From Colwellia sp. M166 (GTDB lineage: Bacteria; Pseudomonadota; Gammaproteobacteria; Enterobacterales; Alteromonadaceae), in the NCBI RefSeq assembly GCF_024585285.1, contig NZ_CP040755.1, positions 3,162,001 to 3,226,000 on the forward strand: 64,000 nucleotides of DNA. The letters are read 5' to 3'. Each line of letters opens with the position of its first letter. Within the stretch, counting starts at the first letter, position 1. Made by a program: the position numbers and the translations under genes. Positions 8,164 to 18,050 of the stretch are shown piece by piece. The notes under the pieces are model-generated. The model saw only the letters and a program-made list of their open reading frames with translations, was not told the DNA's origin and ran no database searches.

Positions 8164-9264
8164 TTACATTAAATTATCAACGTATTCGGCAATTGCTAAA
8201 CTTGAGGTTAATCCGGGTGAATCAATACCAAATAAATTAATCAACCCCGCTACTCCATGCGTTTTTTTACCTTGAATATCAAAGTCTTTAAAGTCTTCAT
8301 TGACGGCTTGTAATTTGGGGCGAATACCTGCGTAGTCAGGCTTTAATCTTGTCGTATCTAGCTCAGGAAAATATTTAGTGATGGCATTAACAAATTTCGC
8401 TTTTAATGATGGATTAATTTCATAATCAATATCATCTATATATTCGGTATCAGGACCAAATTTAAGCTGTCCTGCGATATCTAATGAAGCATGAATACCT
8501 AAGCCATGAGCAGAGGGAATAGGATAGATCAGTTGCTGAAATGGGCTTTTACCATGGTAGCTAAAATAGTGCCCCCGGCAATAGTGTACAATGGGGATAT
8601 GGTGTGTTGGCATATCTTCAATTGCATGAGCAACGGTTGTTGCATGTAATCCTGCGCTGTTAATCAGCCACTTGCACTGTAGGGTGATATTATCTCTTTG
8701 GCTATTTAGGTTAACCTCAAACCCTTGCGAATTGGCTTGTGCCGAAACAAATTGTGTACGGGCAACAAATGTGGCTGCATTATTTTGTGCTTCGGCCAGT
8801 AAACTTTGCATATAGCTATGTGTGTCGATAATGCCCGTTGATGGAGAAAGTAAAGCGGATGATGCAGCTAGAGCCGGTGTTGAACATTTGAGTTGTGCTT
8901 TACTTTGCCAGATCAAATCATTTACGCCATTGCGCTGTGCCTGTATTTCAATGTTTGCTAAATCAGCCTCTTCTGTCACGCCATTAGCAACCAACAGTTT
9001 TCCAACTTTTTGGTGAGGAATATGACGTTGTAGGCAATATTGGTAAAGTTGATGCTTACCTTTGACACATAGCTTTGCTTTTAAGCTATTTTCAGGGTAA
9101 TAAATACCGGCATGGATCACTTCACTATTGCGGCTACTAGTCTCTTCGCCAAAACTGGCGTTTTTGTCGACTAACAAAACTTGTGAATACTTACGACTTA
9201 GCCTAGCTGCGATGGCTAATCCCACAACACCAGCTCCGACCACTATAATATCTACACTATCCAT
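8164..9264 (-). CDS. FAD-dependent oxidoreductase, L-2-hydroxyglutarate oxidase-like
   Basis: A 366-residue DAO-family flavoprotein. The N-terminal Rossmann motif is VGAGVVGLAIAARLS (about 7-21), followed by the conserved segment SSRNSEVIHAGIYYP (about 44-58) typical of LhgO/L2HGDH proteins. C-terminal GIRPKL and INLFGIDSPGLTSS complete the FAD domain. Family members oxidise L-2-hydroxyglutarate to 2-oxoglutarate and pass electrons to the quinone pool. At 366 residues it is shorter than E. coli LhgO (about 420), so substrate specificity is an inference. It is a single gene, convergent with fkpA. Confidence 0.82.
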   Translation of the reverse strand: MDSVDIIVVGAGVVGLAIAARLSRKYSQVLLVDKNASFGEETSSRNSEVIHAGIYYPENSLKAKLCVKGKHQLYQYCLQRHIPHQKVGKLLVANGVTEEADLANIEIQAQRNGVNDLIWQSKAQLKCSTPALAASSALLSPSTGIIDTHSYMQSLLAEAQNNAATFVARTQFVSAQANSQGFEVNLNSQRDNITLQCKWLINSAGLHATTVAHAIEDMPTHHIPIVHYCRGHYFSYHGKSPFQQLIYPIPSAHGLGIHASLDIAGQLKFGPDTEYIDDIDYEINPSLKAKFVNAITKYFPELDTTRLKPDYAGIRPKLQAVNEDFKDFDIQGKKTHGVAGLINLFGIDSPGLTSSLAIAEYVDNLM

Positions 9265-9413
9265 AAATATAATCCTAAAAAACGGCTTGTGAAGGGGATA
9301 AATATTTCAGCTCATGTCGCTTGTGCCATATTTATTATCTCAAGCGTATTACGATGAAATAACCCTCTGATAAGTTTTAACCTTATTTGCAGATATATCA
9401 ATACTCACTTGAG

Positions 9414-10304
9414 TTAATTACTGATAATGGGAGCGGCATTTACATGATTGTGATGCTGTTTGATCTGTAACAGTGCGATAGGAAGTTGCTGAATTAATGC
9501 TTGCGAGCCAAAGTAAATAATCCAATTGATATGGCTAACTAGCGGGAAATATCCTTGCCCCTGAGCGCCAAAAATCCAAAACTTACCTATCAAAGCATCG
9601 GCAATCATCGCTAACACTAGCCCAACTGCCACATACCACAAACGAACAGGGATTTTGGTTTGAGTACATGACATTATCAACCAAATAGCTGATAACGCTA
9701 AAATGCTCACTAATATTGAATAAGAAGCGGTAATAAAGGTAAAAACACTATTTGTTGTTAGCAAATGCATATCACGGTAGGTGACTAGCGCAACAACTGT
9801 GACTAGTAATGTGCTTATCACAAGCCATTTCTTTGAAAGTCCGCTTTTAATGGCCAAGTGAGCAATACCGATAACTAACATTAAATAGCCAGGGAAGAAG
9901 AATAGCACCGAGTCAGCTAAATAACTGTGCTTAATAACTTCATCATATTGATAAAAAAGTTGTGGAAAGTTTCTATTAACAATATCGCCAGCCGCGCAAA
10001 ACAGCAGAGAATATAGACAAATTTTACTGAAACGATAGGCGTTGGCACAATTTTGTTTAGCGATAAAATTACGAATAGTGACAGCGTTTAAAATCAGTAG
10101 TGCCATAGTGAGTAATTCTACTATGCCAAAAAGCACTCGCTCAGTGCTACTTTGATTAATAGTAACAATATCTAACATGGCCAGTACGCTTTGCACTAGA
10201 GCAAAAAGCCACAAGCAAAACGCTACTTTGCTAAATCGCTTTAAGACAGGACCAGATGTTACATGCATACTCTTACTCGTTGTCTTGAGGTGATTTATCG
10301 TCAT
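9414..10304 (-). CDS. Uncharacterised multi-pass membrane protein
   Basis: A 296-residue protein with about eight predicted hydrophobic segments (for example near 28-48, 58-78, 90-110, 130-150, 160-180, 190-212, 220-240 and 252-272) and a His/Asn-rich C-terminus. I recognise no catalytic motif or family. It overlaps the preceding small gene by 32 bp in another frame, so the two are probably cotranscribed. Confidence 0.65.
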   Translation of the reverse strand: MTINHLKTTSKSMHVTSGPVLKRFSKVAFCLWLFALVQSVLAMLDIVTINQSSTERVLFGIVELLTMALLILNAVTIRNFIAKQNCANAYRFSKICLYSLLFCAAGDIVNRNFPQLFYQYDEVIKHSYLADSVLFFFPGYLMLVIGIAHLAIKSGLSKKWLVISTLLVTVVALVTYRDMHLLTTNSVFTFITASYSILVSILALSAIWLIMSCTQTKIPVRLWYVAVGLVLAMIADALIGKFWIFGAQGQGYFPLVSHINWIIYFGSQALIQQLPIALLQIKQHHNHVNAAPIISN

Positions 10305-10560
10305 ACCAGGTACTATATTTGTCGACTTGCCATTTCAGCCAATGGTAGAAATAGGCAGTTGCAAGCATGAGTACACCCCCAGCAAGTGCGGGCTCACTTA
10401 TAAAGCCTAAACAACAAAAAGCAAAACCACTAATGTGACCCATCACTTCAACTCTAGAAGCTGATGCGCTATTAGGTTTAGCTTGTAAAAAATTGAAAAG
10501 AAACCAACATTTCAATATAAAAGGTAAACTTTGCCAGTCATCTGATTTTTTATCCATCAT
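10273..10560 (-). CDS. Uncharacterised small membrane protein
   Basis: I place the start at the ATG at 10560 (95 residues) because GGAAG precedes it at good spacing. A longer frame reaches 10623 without such a site. The protein begins MMDKKSDDWQSLP and has two or three hydrophobic segments (about residues 15-30 and 45-75) and an acidic, charged tail. I recognise no family. Its 3' end overlaps the next membrane gene, which suggests a two-gene unit of unknown function. Confidence 0.6.
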   Translation of the reverse strand: MMDKKSDDWQSLPFILKCWFLFNFLQAKPNSASASRVEVMGHISGFAFCCLGFISEPALAGGVLMLATAYFYHWLKWQVDKYSTWYDDKSPQDNE

Positions 10561-11277
10561 AAATTTCTTCCGATTCAAGGTTGAAAGATCAACAGTCCCT
10601 GTCTTATATATTATGTCAGGCAATAAAAAAGCCTTACCGAAGTAAGGCTTGAAATGCTCGCTGTATGGTCTAGTAAACTAGCTTCTTTTTATTTGTTTCT
10701 TTATTTTTATTATTGTTTTTCTCTAGCGCGGGACAATTTATAGCAAAGGCTTTTTCTCTGTGCAACAACTTTAATAGAGCATATATTCCACGAATATTTT
10801 CGTATAATTGTTTAGGCAATCATCTACTGTCAGGATAATTTACAGTTGTAAATTAGGCAGTTAAGACAAAAGTTAAATTTCTGTAACGACAATTTAGCTA
10901 AAAAAGTTAATAAACTGTAAAAAAGTGTTATCTATCAAGTTGTAAGCATTTATTGGCTAATTACTATAATGTGATAAAAAACACATCGACTGGTGTACCA
11001 CTAGTGTGAGTTTTTGGCGTTATTGCGGTAGTTAGTTGTTCATCAGAGCACAATTTTTTATTGAAATAAATTTCAATAAAATTAAATTTTTTCATAAAAG
11101 CACTCTGTTTAATAAGCTTGCTGCTTTATCGAGCAACTTTTTTGGTGGCTAAAAATAGACTTTATATTAAAAAAATGGCTAACAATGCTATCAGTTCGCG
11201 GAGATTTGATTTGGAACATAGATCAATAAAATTTGAAGTGATAGAATGCGCGCATATTATTGCGGAGAAAAATTTTC
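10561..11277. other. 717-bp AT-rich intergenic region before hemE
   Basis: No gene is apparent. It holds a minus-oriented terminator at about 10623-10650, a short inverted repeat CTAGTAAACTAG near 10671-10682, and close to hemE a TAGAAT (11241-11246) followed by GCGCGC that could be a growth-regulated -10 element. I could not fix a convincing -35. Confidence 0.4.
10623..10650 (-). terminator. Minus-strand intrinsic terminator or attenuator
   Basis: In minus orientation the stem AAGCCTTAC/GTAAGGCTT with a TTCG loop is followed by six T residues. It lies upstream of the small membrane gene, not downstream of any known minus-strand gene. It must therefore end a short leader or small RNA starting between here and hemE. 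Confidence 0.75.
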
Positions 11278-12345
11278 ATGACTGAATTAAAGAACGATAC
11301 TTATTTGCGAGCGCTATTGCGTCAACCTGTTGATTACACTCCTGTTTGGATGATGCGCCAAGCCGGTCGTTATTTACCTGAGTATCGTGAAGTACGTAAA
11401 GGTGCTGGCGATTTTATGAGTGTTTGTCGTGATGCTGATTTAGCGTGCGAAGTGACTATTCAACCACTACGTCGATTTCCGCTTGATGCCGCTATTTTGT
11501 TTAGCGATATTTTAACTATTCCTGATGCTATGGGCTTAGGGCTTTATTTCGAAACGGGTGAAGGTCCTAAATTTGAGCGCCCTATTACCTGTAAAGCAGA
11601 TGTTGATAAAATAGGTATTCCTGATCCTGAAGGCGAATTGCAATATGTCATGAATGCCGTTCGTACTATTAAGAAAACACTGAACGGCGATGTTCCGTTA
11701 ATTGGTTTCTCAGGCAGCCCTTGGACGCTAGCAACGTATATGATTGAAGGTGGTAGCTCAAAAGCCTTCACTAAGATCAAAAAAATGATGTTTGCAGAGC
11801 CGCAAACCTTACACCTATTGTTAGATAAATTGGCCGACTCAGTTATTTTATATTTGAATGCTCAGATTGCTGCTGGTGCTCAATCGGTGATGGTATTTGA
11901 TACTTGGGGTGGTGTTTTGTCGCCACGCGATTATAAAGAGTTTTCATTACAATATATGGCAAAAATTGTTGATGGCTTAACTCGTCATAATGACGGACGC
12001 CAAGTGCCGGTAACCTTATTCACTAAAAATGGTGGTATGTGGTTAGAAGATATCGCAGCAACGGGTTGTGATGCTGTCGGTCTTGATTGGACAATTGATA
12101 TTGAAAATGCCAAAGCTCGTGTTGGTGATAAAGTCGCACTGCAAGGTAATATGGACCCATCTATGTTATACGCACCATTGCCACGTATTGAACAAGAAGT
12201 AACAAAAATATTAACCGGATTTGGTGAGGGCGGTACAGGCCATGTATTTAACTTAGGCCATGGTATTCATCCTGATGTTGATCCCGCACATGCCGGACAC
12301 TTTATTGATTCAGTACACCGTTTAAGTAAACCGTTTCATAAGTAA
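11278..12345 (+). CDS. hemE: Uroporphyrinogen decarboxylase
   Basis: A 355-residue cytosolic enzyme that removes four acetate carboxyls from uroporphyrinogen III to give coproporphyrinogen III in haem synthesis. Diagnostic motifs are [16 protein letters not shown] near the N-terminus, the catalytic [31 protein letters not shown], and [16 protein letters not shown] near the C-terminus. I use the ATG at 11278, with GGAG ten bases upstream, instead of an in-frame TTG at 11260. The length agrees with E. coli HemE (354). An insertion sequence begins about 60 bp after the stop. Confidence 0.96.
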   Translation: MTELKNDTYLRALLRQPVDYTPVWMMRQAGRYLPEYREVRKGAGDFMSVCRDADLACEVTIQPLRRFPLDAAILFSDILTIPDAMGLGLYFETGEGPKFERPITCKADVDKIGIPDPEGELQYVMNAVRTIKKTLNGDVPLIGFSGSPWTLATYMIEGGSSKAFTKIKKMMFAEPQTLHLLLDKLADSVILYLNAQIAAGAQSVMVFDTWGGVLSPRDYKEFSLQYMAKIVDGLTRHNDGRQVPVTLFTKNGGMWLEDIAATGCDAVGLDWTIDIENAKARVGDKVALQGNMDPSMLYAPLPRIEQEVTKILTGFGEGGTGHVFNLGHGIHPDVDPAHAGHFIDSVHRLSKPFHK

Positions 12346-12495
12346 GTGTAATCGTTACGTCAGTGCTTTAGTCTTACTATAAATCACCGATATTAAATAT
12401 TAGAGGAGCCTTAGGCTTAATGCCGATCAGTTAAGATAACGATCGGTTGACCGATCCAAAAGATCATGCAAAATCCGTAGTTAGGTAACTAACTA

Positions 12496-13494
12496 ACCTC
12501 AGATCGGGTTAAGCCCTAACCATAGCATTCTTCTCTACGTCACTAATATTAAGGGTTGGCTTATTTTCTTTAAGGCAATAAGCCACTAAACCTGCCAGTA
12601 AATTCAACATAAAACTATTAGGGCTACGATGACGCGAATGCTCTATTTGAGATATATTCTTCAATTGATCATTTATCGTTTCAATAATAAACCGTCTAGA
12701 TAACATTGCTCTATCCCATAACGACATAGCTTTGGCTTTCATATTACGGCGCACGGTTGTTATCAAATCAACTCCTTTTTCCTTCAAACCAACTGTTAAT
12801 TTTTTTGCTTATATAGCCTTTATCTGCATATAACTTCCCTTTTAAGTTTTTAGCTAAGGCTAATACGGGCTTTGTGTCGTGAACATTGCCAGTAGTTAAT
12901 TTAGCCTCAACTATTTCACCTCTAAAGTTAGTGACTAAATGTAGTTTGAACCCATAAAACCAACCCATTGTTCCTTTGCCCCGTTCGGCTATACCGTCAA
13001 ATGTTTTATGTCTAGGAATTCTTAAGTTATGGCATACTTTTATGCTTGTAGAGTCAATAAACTCAATACCTGTAGACTCACCTTTAAGTATTGAAAAGTA
13101 GCTAGAAAGTGGAACGACCGCTTTAGGCATCACTTCTAAAAATCGAGTGTAGCTCAATAAGCTAGGGAAATGTGAACGATAAAACTTAGCAATATAACCT
13201 TTATAATAATTTTTAAAGTCGCGATGATTTGATGTATGAAAAGCAATTAATATAGTGATTATCTCACTCATAGCCATACGGCATGGACGATTTCGCTTGA
13301 TACTTCCATCAGCAATTAATTGTTTCTCCCATTGTGGGATAAATACGCGACAAAAATCATCGACATCACAGAATATTTCAACTAGTTTATTCATGCCCGT
13401 TCCTTATTATCTTTCTGTTTTTTCTTGGTCGAAAGATCGGATCGTGGAACGGGCACTTAGTTCAATTTAATTAATTCTTATCCCGAGCTGAGGT
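12496..13494 (-). mobile_element. IS982-family insertion sequence, 999 bp
   Basis: The ends are 18-bp inverted repeats ACCTCAGATCGGGTTAAG (12496-12513) and the complement of CTTATCCCGAGCTGAGGT (13477-13494), with two mismatches. They are flanked by an exact 6-bp target duplication TAACTA (12490-12495 and 13495-13500). One transposase gene fills the element on the minus strand but is frameshifted. The intact duplication points to a fairly recent insertion. Confidence 0.85.
12509..13394 (-). pseudogene. IS982-family transposase, frameshifted
   Basis: The N-terminal 208-residue frame starts at the ATG at 13394 and carries the first two DDE aspartates (IEFIDSTSIK and LYADKGYISKK). The remaining frame (12509-12787) carries the third acidic residue, in RRFIIETINDQ. 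The two are one protein in related elements. The break is at a run of seven A on the coding strand near 12797-12803: with six A the translation would continue as KKLTVGLKEKGVDL. This is best read as a one-base insertion that splits the catalytic triad. Transcript slippage on the A-run could restore some full product. Confidence 0.8.
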
Positions 13495-13511
13495 TAACTA
13501 CGGATTTTTTT

Positions 13512-14831
13512 GTGAATATTGAACAAGCACTACAGACGACACTTGAAGAAAGTAACCGATACCATACCTTCGAAAAACTATCAGAAATCCTTTCTCCTGA
13601 AATCATTGAACAAGGCTTTGAAAAGGCTGGCATTGCTACGGTTCGCAAACGTAGGCTACCACTGGAAGCGGTTTTATGGTCAGTGATTGGTATGGCTTTA
13701 TTTAGAAAAGAGTCTGTTTGGAATATCGCCACTAAGTTAGACATCATGTTACCTGGCAAGAGTCAGCTTGTTGCTCCCAGTGCTATGGTTCAAGCCAGAC
13801 AACGCTTAGGCGATGATTCGGTTAAACAAGTCTTCAATAAATCTGCACAAGCAATGTATAAACAACACGAATTTGAAACATGGAATGGTTTGAACCTATT
13901 GGCTGTGGACGGTGTGATCTGGCGAACACCTGACACCCCAGATAATCGTAAAGCATTTTCTTCTGGCAGCAACCAATATGGTGACACAGCCTTTCCACAA
14001 ATCCGTATGGTCTGCCATATGGAGCTTACCAGTCATCAACTACTCAGTAGTGAGTTTGATAATTACAAAACGAATGAAATGAAGCTAGCTGAGCGTTTGA
14101 TTGAACGCACACCTGATAACTCTCTTACTATGTTTGATAAAGGATATTATTCACTTGGGATGCTTAATCGTTGGCACCAAACGGGGAGTGATCGACATTG
14201 GTTGATCCCAGCAAGACCGGACTTACAGTATGAAATTATCACATCGGTTGGTAAAAATGACCATATCATTGCATTGAAAACAACAAAGCATGCACAAAAG
14301 AATTTTCCAGATGTACCTGAAATCATTAACGCCAGATTAATCAGTAAAACAATAAAGGGTAAAAGCTATCGCATATTAACGTCAATGACAGATAGATTGC
14401 GGTTTCCTGGCAACGAAATTGTTGAGTTATACTGCCATCGATGGGAGATAGAACTCGGGTTTAGGGAAATAAAACAAACGATGCTTAATAGTGCATACCA
14501 TTTGAGAAGTAAGCGTCCTGATATGGTTCGCCAGGAGCTATGGGGCGTATTACTCGCCTATAATTTAATACGAAGAATTATGACGATGGCGGCGAAAGAA
14601 ACAGGTATATGGCCAAATCAGCTGAGTTTCTCGAGTAGTTCGATGGCAGTGGTTCAGTATTTTTCGTCAATATCAATAATGAGCCCCGGTAATATTCCTA
14701 TGCATTGGGATCATTTACTTAAAACCCTGCTCTTATTCAAACTTCCGACGAGGCGGGAAGATAGAAAATATCCCCGCTGGGTGAAACCCAAACCATCTAA
14801 ATACCCTCATAAAAAGAAAAATGCCAGTTAG
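13512..14831 (+). CDS. IS4-family transposase
   Basis: A 439-residue DDE transposase close in style to IS4 of E. coli. The catalytic aspartates lie in LLAVDGVIW and TMFDKGYYS. The family signature Y-x2-R-x3-E-x6-K is intact in [15 protein letters not shown]. The frame starts at a GTG with no Shine-Dalgarno, directly after the T-run of the split hairpin, fitting an element that keeps expression low. The gene looks intact, so the element may still be able to act on its ends. Confidence 0.9.
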   Translation: MNIEQALQTTLEESNRYHTFEKLSEILSPEIIEQGFEKAGIATVRKRRLPLEAVLWSVIGMALFRKESVWNIATKLDIMLPGKSQLVAPSAMVQARQRLGDDSVKQVFNKSAQAMYKQHEFETWNGLNLLAVDGVIWRTPDTPDNRKAFSSGSNQYGDTAFPQIRMVCHMELTSHQLLSSEFDNYKTNEMKLAERLIERTPDNSLTMFDKGYYSLGMLNRWHQTGSDRHWLIPARPDLQYEIITSVGKNDHIIALKTTKHAQKNFPDVPEIINARLISKTIKGKSYRILTSMTDRLRFPGNEIVELYCHRWEIELGFREIKQTMLNSAYHLRSKRPDMVRQELWGVLLAYNLIRRIMTMAAKETGIWPNQLSFSSSSMAVVQYFSSISIMSPGNIPMHWDHLLKTLLLFKLPTRREDRKYPRWVKPKPSKYPHKKKNAS

Positions 14832-14920
14832 CTTAACTGACTGGCATTAGCCTTAGGCTCCTTTTTTATTGGCAAAAATATCATGAGCTTTCTGGCACGG
14901 TAAAGCTGTGTTTATGAATT

Positions 14921-15278
14921 ATACCAATCTACTAAGTTTGTTCCCACTCAGTGAAGTTTAAAAGGTTTAGCGGCACAGGTTCACAGTTCCAGACTGAACT
15001 TAAATACCTACATCGCTGTAGGCAAGGTATTGATTGAAGATAATGGTTATTCTCGACAACTGCTCCTGCGTTGTTCTAATGACTCACATCCCTGTGAGAA
15101 CCTTATCGAAATCAATAACGTGGTCTATAAGCCTTTTAAAATCACCCTTGGGAGTTCATCAGTGGTTTGATAACCGCCGATAATTTCCTGCATATAGAAT
15201 AACTATATTCACAAAATGATCGTTGTTCTCAAACCGCTAGTAAGCGCTGAGAGAGAACAAACTTAATAGGTTTGGTAT
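14921..15278. repeat. Full-length (358 bp) MITE-like repeat, copy 1
   Basis: Inverted ends begin ATACCAATCTACTAAGTTTG and end AAACTTAATAGGTTTGGTAT. The same 358-bp length and about 85-90% identity by eye are shared with 31711-32068. There is no ORF of note. The interior has short hairpins (CTACATCGCTGTAG and CTCACATCCCTGTGAG) and the motif CTGCTCCTGCGTTGTTC. The remainder of the gap 14862-15443 shows no gene. Confidence 0.85.
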
Positions 15279-15443
15279 TAGCCGACTTCATAAAGCTGTC
15301 GCTTGAGCAGTTATACTCTACTTTTGCTTATGGTATTAAATATTTATAGCCATCGGGCTCAATCAGCGATAGTTTAGCCACTATTTTATCGCTTAGCGAT
15401 AAGGTATGCTTGAACTATAAATTGCTTATTGATGGACCTTATA

Positions 15444-15938
15444 ATGACAAAAAATAAAAATATTTTATCTACCTTGATGATTGCTTTATTGCTTAGTGCT
15501 TGTGGCAGCAGCTCAAGCGATAAAGAGAAAAGTAACTCGGTCAAAGCTGATGAAGCTATAATGCAAGAAACTAAGAGTAATAATACCCAACAAGAGGTGA
15601 CGAAACTTGTTGCCACACCTATTAATGCGAGTGATGATTTAAAAGGGCAGACAGTGGAGGACCTGAACAACAAAATAAAAGATGAATTTAGTGGTTGGCA
15701 ACGTGGTCGTGTACAGTTTTTAAATCTAGAAGGTGGTTTTTACGGCATTATTACCGATTCTGGCAGGAAAATATTACCTTTGAACATGGCGAAAGAATTT
15801 GCTCAAAATGGCGCTATTGTTCGTATTAAAGGTAAAGTAAAAAATGTCATGACCATTCAACAATGGGGCACACCTTTTACTATTACTGAAATTGAGTTGA
15901 TTGAACCGGGTAATAAAGTAAATCATAGTGATATGTAA
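15444..15938 (+). CDS. Small uncharacterised lipoprotein
   Basis: A 164-residue protein from the ATG at 15444 has a signal peptide with lipobox LLSA-C at residue 20 and a polar Ser/Lys/Glu linker. A C-terminal region of about 80 residues (GRVQFLNLEGGFYGII ... VRIKGKVKNV) has a strand pattern suggesting a small OB-like barrel. That fold is my inference. Upstream in-frame TTG and ATG codons at 15429 and 15432 are less likely, since the signal peptide begins well at MTKNKN. No family was recognised. It stands alone, convergent with the phosphatase gene. Confidence 0.65.
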   Translation: MTKNKNILSTLMIALLLSACGSSSSDKEKSNSVKADEAIMQETKSNNTQQEVTKLVATPINASDDLKGQTVEDLNNKIKDEFSGWQRGRVQFLNLEGGFYGIITDSGRKILPLNMAKEFAQNGAIVRIKGKVKNVMTIQQWGTPFTITEIELIEPGNKVNHSDM

Positions 15939-15967
15939 GCTCTTTTAATCACATCTTTATGACAAGG

Positions 15968-16459
15968 CTAGTGGCAAGTTAGTGGCTGGGTAAATAGTGT
16001 TAAGGTTTTACCACTGTCGCTAACTTGTATTTGGTACAAGTTACGGTATTCTTTTTCGGTTATACCTTTGACTGCCATTTCACTGAGCAGTGCTGCCAAT
16101 TGTGGCGTAGTGTTACTATGACCAACTACTAGGGCATTCTCTTTTTGTTGTAATAACTGTTGCGCAAACTGCTCTAGCTTTGCTGGTGAATATTGTTTAA
16201 TCGCCAATTGTTGTTGTTGAGAAAATGGCGTTGCTGTTGCCATGGTACGTTGGTAAGGCGTGCTATAAATATGCTTTATTTGTGCATGCTCAAGTAGGGT
16301 TGCTAACTGCTTAGCTCTAAGTTCACCACATTGGCTAAGTTTAGGATCATCTTTGGATACTTGTTTTTCTGCATGTCTGACTAAATACAGGCTATAGCTA
16401 TCTTCTGCTTGGCTAGGCAAAGCAAAAAATAACAATGCCGCTAGTAAACTATATTTCAT
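15968..16459 (-). CDS. Secreted histidine phosphatase family protein
   Basis: A 163-residue protein with a signal peptide (residues 1-18, cleavage near SQA-ED) and the phosphoglycerate-mutase-like core. The catalytic RHG-type motif reads LVRHAEK at about 26-32, the second site is YSTPYQRTMATA, and the distal His lies in VVGHSNTTPQL. The superfamily hydrolyses phosphoesters through a phosphohistidine. The substrate is unknown. The signal peptide indicates a periplasmic place, unlike cytosolic SixA. Confidence 0.85.
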   Translation of the reverse strand: MKYSLLAALLFFALPSQAEDSYSLYLVRHAEKQVSKDDPKLSQCGELRAKQLATLLEHAQIKHIYSTPYQRTMATATPFSQQQQLAIKQYSPAKLEQFAQQLLQQKENALVVGHSNTTPQLAALLSEMAVKGITEKEYRNLYQIQVSDSGKTLTLFTQPLTCH

Positions 16460-16538
16460 AATATTATCAACTTTTGGTGAAGTTAAAATATAAAAGCATG
16501 GACAAAGCTATCACTGCTTTGTCGATACATCATCGTGA

Positions 16539-17981
16539 TCAGAAAAGTCGGTTTAAGCCGTTTAATGCTGCTACCCTGAATGCTTCTGCCATGGTTGGGT
16601 AATTAAAGGTTGTTTCAACAAAATATTCAATGGTATTGCCACCGTTAGTTTGTTGCATTATTGCTTGACCAATATGAATAATTTCAGCTGCATTTTCACC
16701 AAAACAATGTATGCCTAGTATTTCTTTAGTTTCTCGATGAAAAAGAATTTTTAATGAGCCAACCAAGTTATTTGAAATTTGTGCTCTAGCTAAGTGTTTA
16801 AATTGCGCACGGCCCACTTCATAGGGAATTTTTGCTTCTGTCAGCTCTTGCTCCGTTTTACCTACTGAGCTGATCTCTGGGATGGTATAAATACCGGTTG
16901 GAATATCCACAGTAAGTTTTGTTTTACCTTCACCATCTAGCATAGCGCTGGCACAAATTCGCCCTTGATCAAAGGCTGCGCTAGCCAAGCTTGGGTAACC
17001 AATAACATCACCGACAGCAAAAATACCCTCGACTTCTGTTTGATAGGCTTCATTAACTTTTAATTGGCCACGGCCATCAGCTGTTAATCCTGCGTTTTCT
17101 AATTTTAAGTCGGCGGTATTACCGGTGCGGCCATTGGCAAATAATAAACAGTCAGCACGCATTTTTTTACCAGATTCTAAATGGACAATAACAGAATCTT
17201 TATTAGTTTCAACGCGTTCTATTTGCTCACCATGGCGAATGACTACGCCGTTGTTCCATAAGTGATAGCTTAATGAATCGGACATTTCATCATCTAAAAA
17301 TGACAGCAGGCGATCACGAGTATTAATTAAATCAACTTTGACGCTTAATCCGCGAAAAATCGATGCGTATTCACTACCAATAACCCCTGCGCCATAGATA
17401 ATGATATGACGTGGTGAGTGCTCAAGCGATAAAATGCTGTCAGAGTCATAAACTCTAGGATGTGAAAAATCGACATTGTCAGGATGATAAGGACGAGAAC
17501 CGGTGGCAATCACAACTTGCTTCGCTGTGATGGTATCTATGGTGCCGTCAGTACGTAATACTTGAATCGTGTTGGCGTCAACAAACGATGCTTCACCGTA
17601 AAAATGCTCAACTTGATTACGATTATAAAAGCCGCTACGTAAATTAACTTGTTTACGAATAACGGCCGATGCGTGACTTAAAATATCTTGAAAGGTCAGC
17701 TGCTTGGCGTTTTGTCCGGCATTAAATAATGGGTTGGAATTGTATTCAATGAGTCGGCTAACCGATTGACGTAACGCTTTTGATGGGATAGTGCCCCAGT
17801 GAGTGCAACCGCCACCAACATTATGATAGCGCTCAATAATCGCAACACGCTTATCACGTTTAGCCAGATTCATCGCTGCACCTTCGCCACCAGGGCCTGT
17901 GCCTATAATAATAGCGTCGAAATCATAACTTTTAGTAGAGTTTTTTATTTTTTTCGTTTCAGCTTGTGCTTGTTTACTCAA
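16539..17981 (-). CDS. sthA: Soluble pyridine nucleotide transhydrogenase
   Basis: A flavoprotein that equilibrates NADPH and NADH in the cytosol. The FAD motif [14 protein letters not shown] is near the N-terminus, followed by [16 protein letters not shown], where the usual disulfide pair of this superfamily is reduced to one Cys as in other SthA. The NAD-binding motif is [14 protein letters not shown] prefer the TTG at 17981 (480 residues), which has AAAGGG seven bases upstream, to an in-frame TTG at 18008 without a ribosome site. Both are longer than E. coli SthA (466). Its proximity to fabR and trmA matches E. coli order. Confidence 0.93.
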   Translation of the reverse strand: MSKQAQAETKKIKNSTKSYDFDAIIIGTGPGGEGAAMNLAKRDKRVAIIERYHNVGGGCTHWGTIPSKALRQSVSRLIEYNSNPLFNAGQNAKQLTFQDILSHASAVIRKQVNLRSGFYNRNQVEHFYGEASFVDANTIQVLRTDGTIDTITAKQVVIATGSRPYHPDNVDFSHPRVYDSDSILSLEHSPRHIIIYGAGVIGSEYASIFRGLSVKVDLINTRDRLLSFLDDEMSDSLSYHLWNNGVVIRHGEQIERVETNKDSVIVHLESGKKMRADCLLFANGRTGNTADLKLENAGLTADGRGQLKVNEAYQTEVEGIFAVGDVIGYPSLASAAFDQGRICASAMLDGEGKTKLTVDIPTGIYTIPEISSVGKTEQELTEAKIPYEVGRAQFKHLARAQISNNLVGSLKILFHRETKEILGIHCFGENAAEIIHIGQAIMQQTNGGNTIEYFVETTFNYPTMAEAFRVAALNGLNRLF

Positions 17982-18050
17982 CGGTTGACCCTTTAATTCC
18001 TGCTTCAAGGATAAAAATTTTAGCAGGAATTAAATCTAAGGTAACTGTTT

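Larger units (their letters stand above)
12470..13508 (+). repeat. Split 15-bp hairpin of the IS4 element (protective terminator)
   Basis: When the IS982 element is removed, bases 12470-12495 join 13501-13508 to give a perfect 15-bp stem, AAAATCCGTAGTTAG/CTAACTACGGATTTT. It has a GTAA loop and continues into a T-run just before the transposase GTG. This resembles a terminator that blocks read-through transcription into the transposase. Here its right arm is broken by the insertion. Confidence 0.7.
12405..14861. mobile_element. IS4-family insertion sequence interrupted by an IS982-family element
   Basis: Imperfect inverted ends of about 30 bp begin GGAGCCTTAGGCTTAATGCC at the left and, read inward, GGAGCCTAAGGCTAATGCC at the right. 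Both reach a shared CAGTTAAG. The only full-length gene inside is an IS4-type transposase (13512-14831). Removing the nested IS982 element and its 6-bp duplication leaves about 1.45 kb, a normal size for the family. I see no clear target duplication outside the ends, so the insertion is old or the exact boundaries are slightly off. Confidence 0.8.

Noticed and set aside
12790..12810. Programmed -1 frameshift on A7 in the IS982 transposase
   Set aside because: A -1 shift here leads to a stop codon. The downstream frame needs +1 (or loss of one A), which does not fit the usual A-AAA-AAG mechanism.
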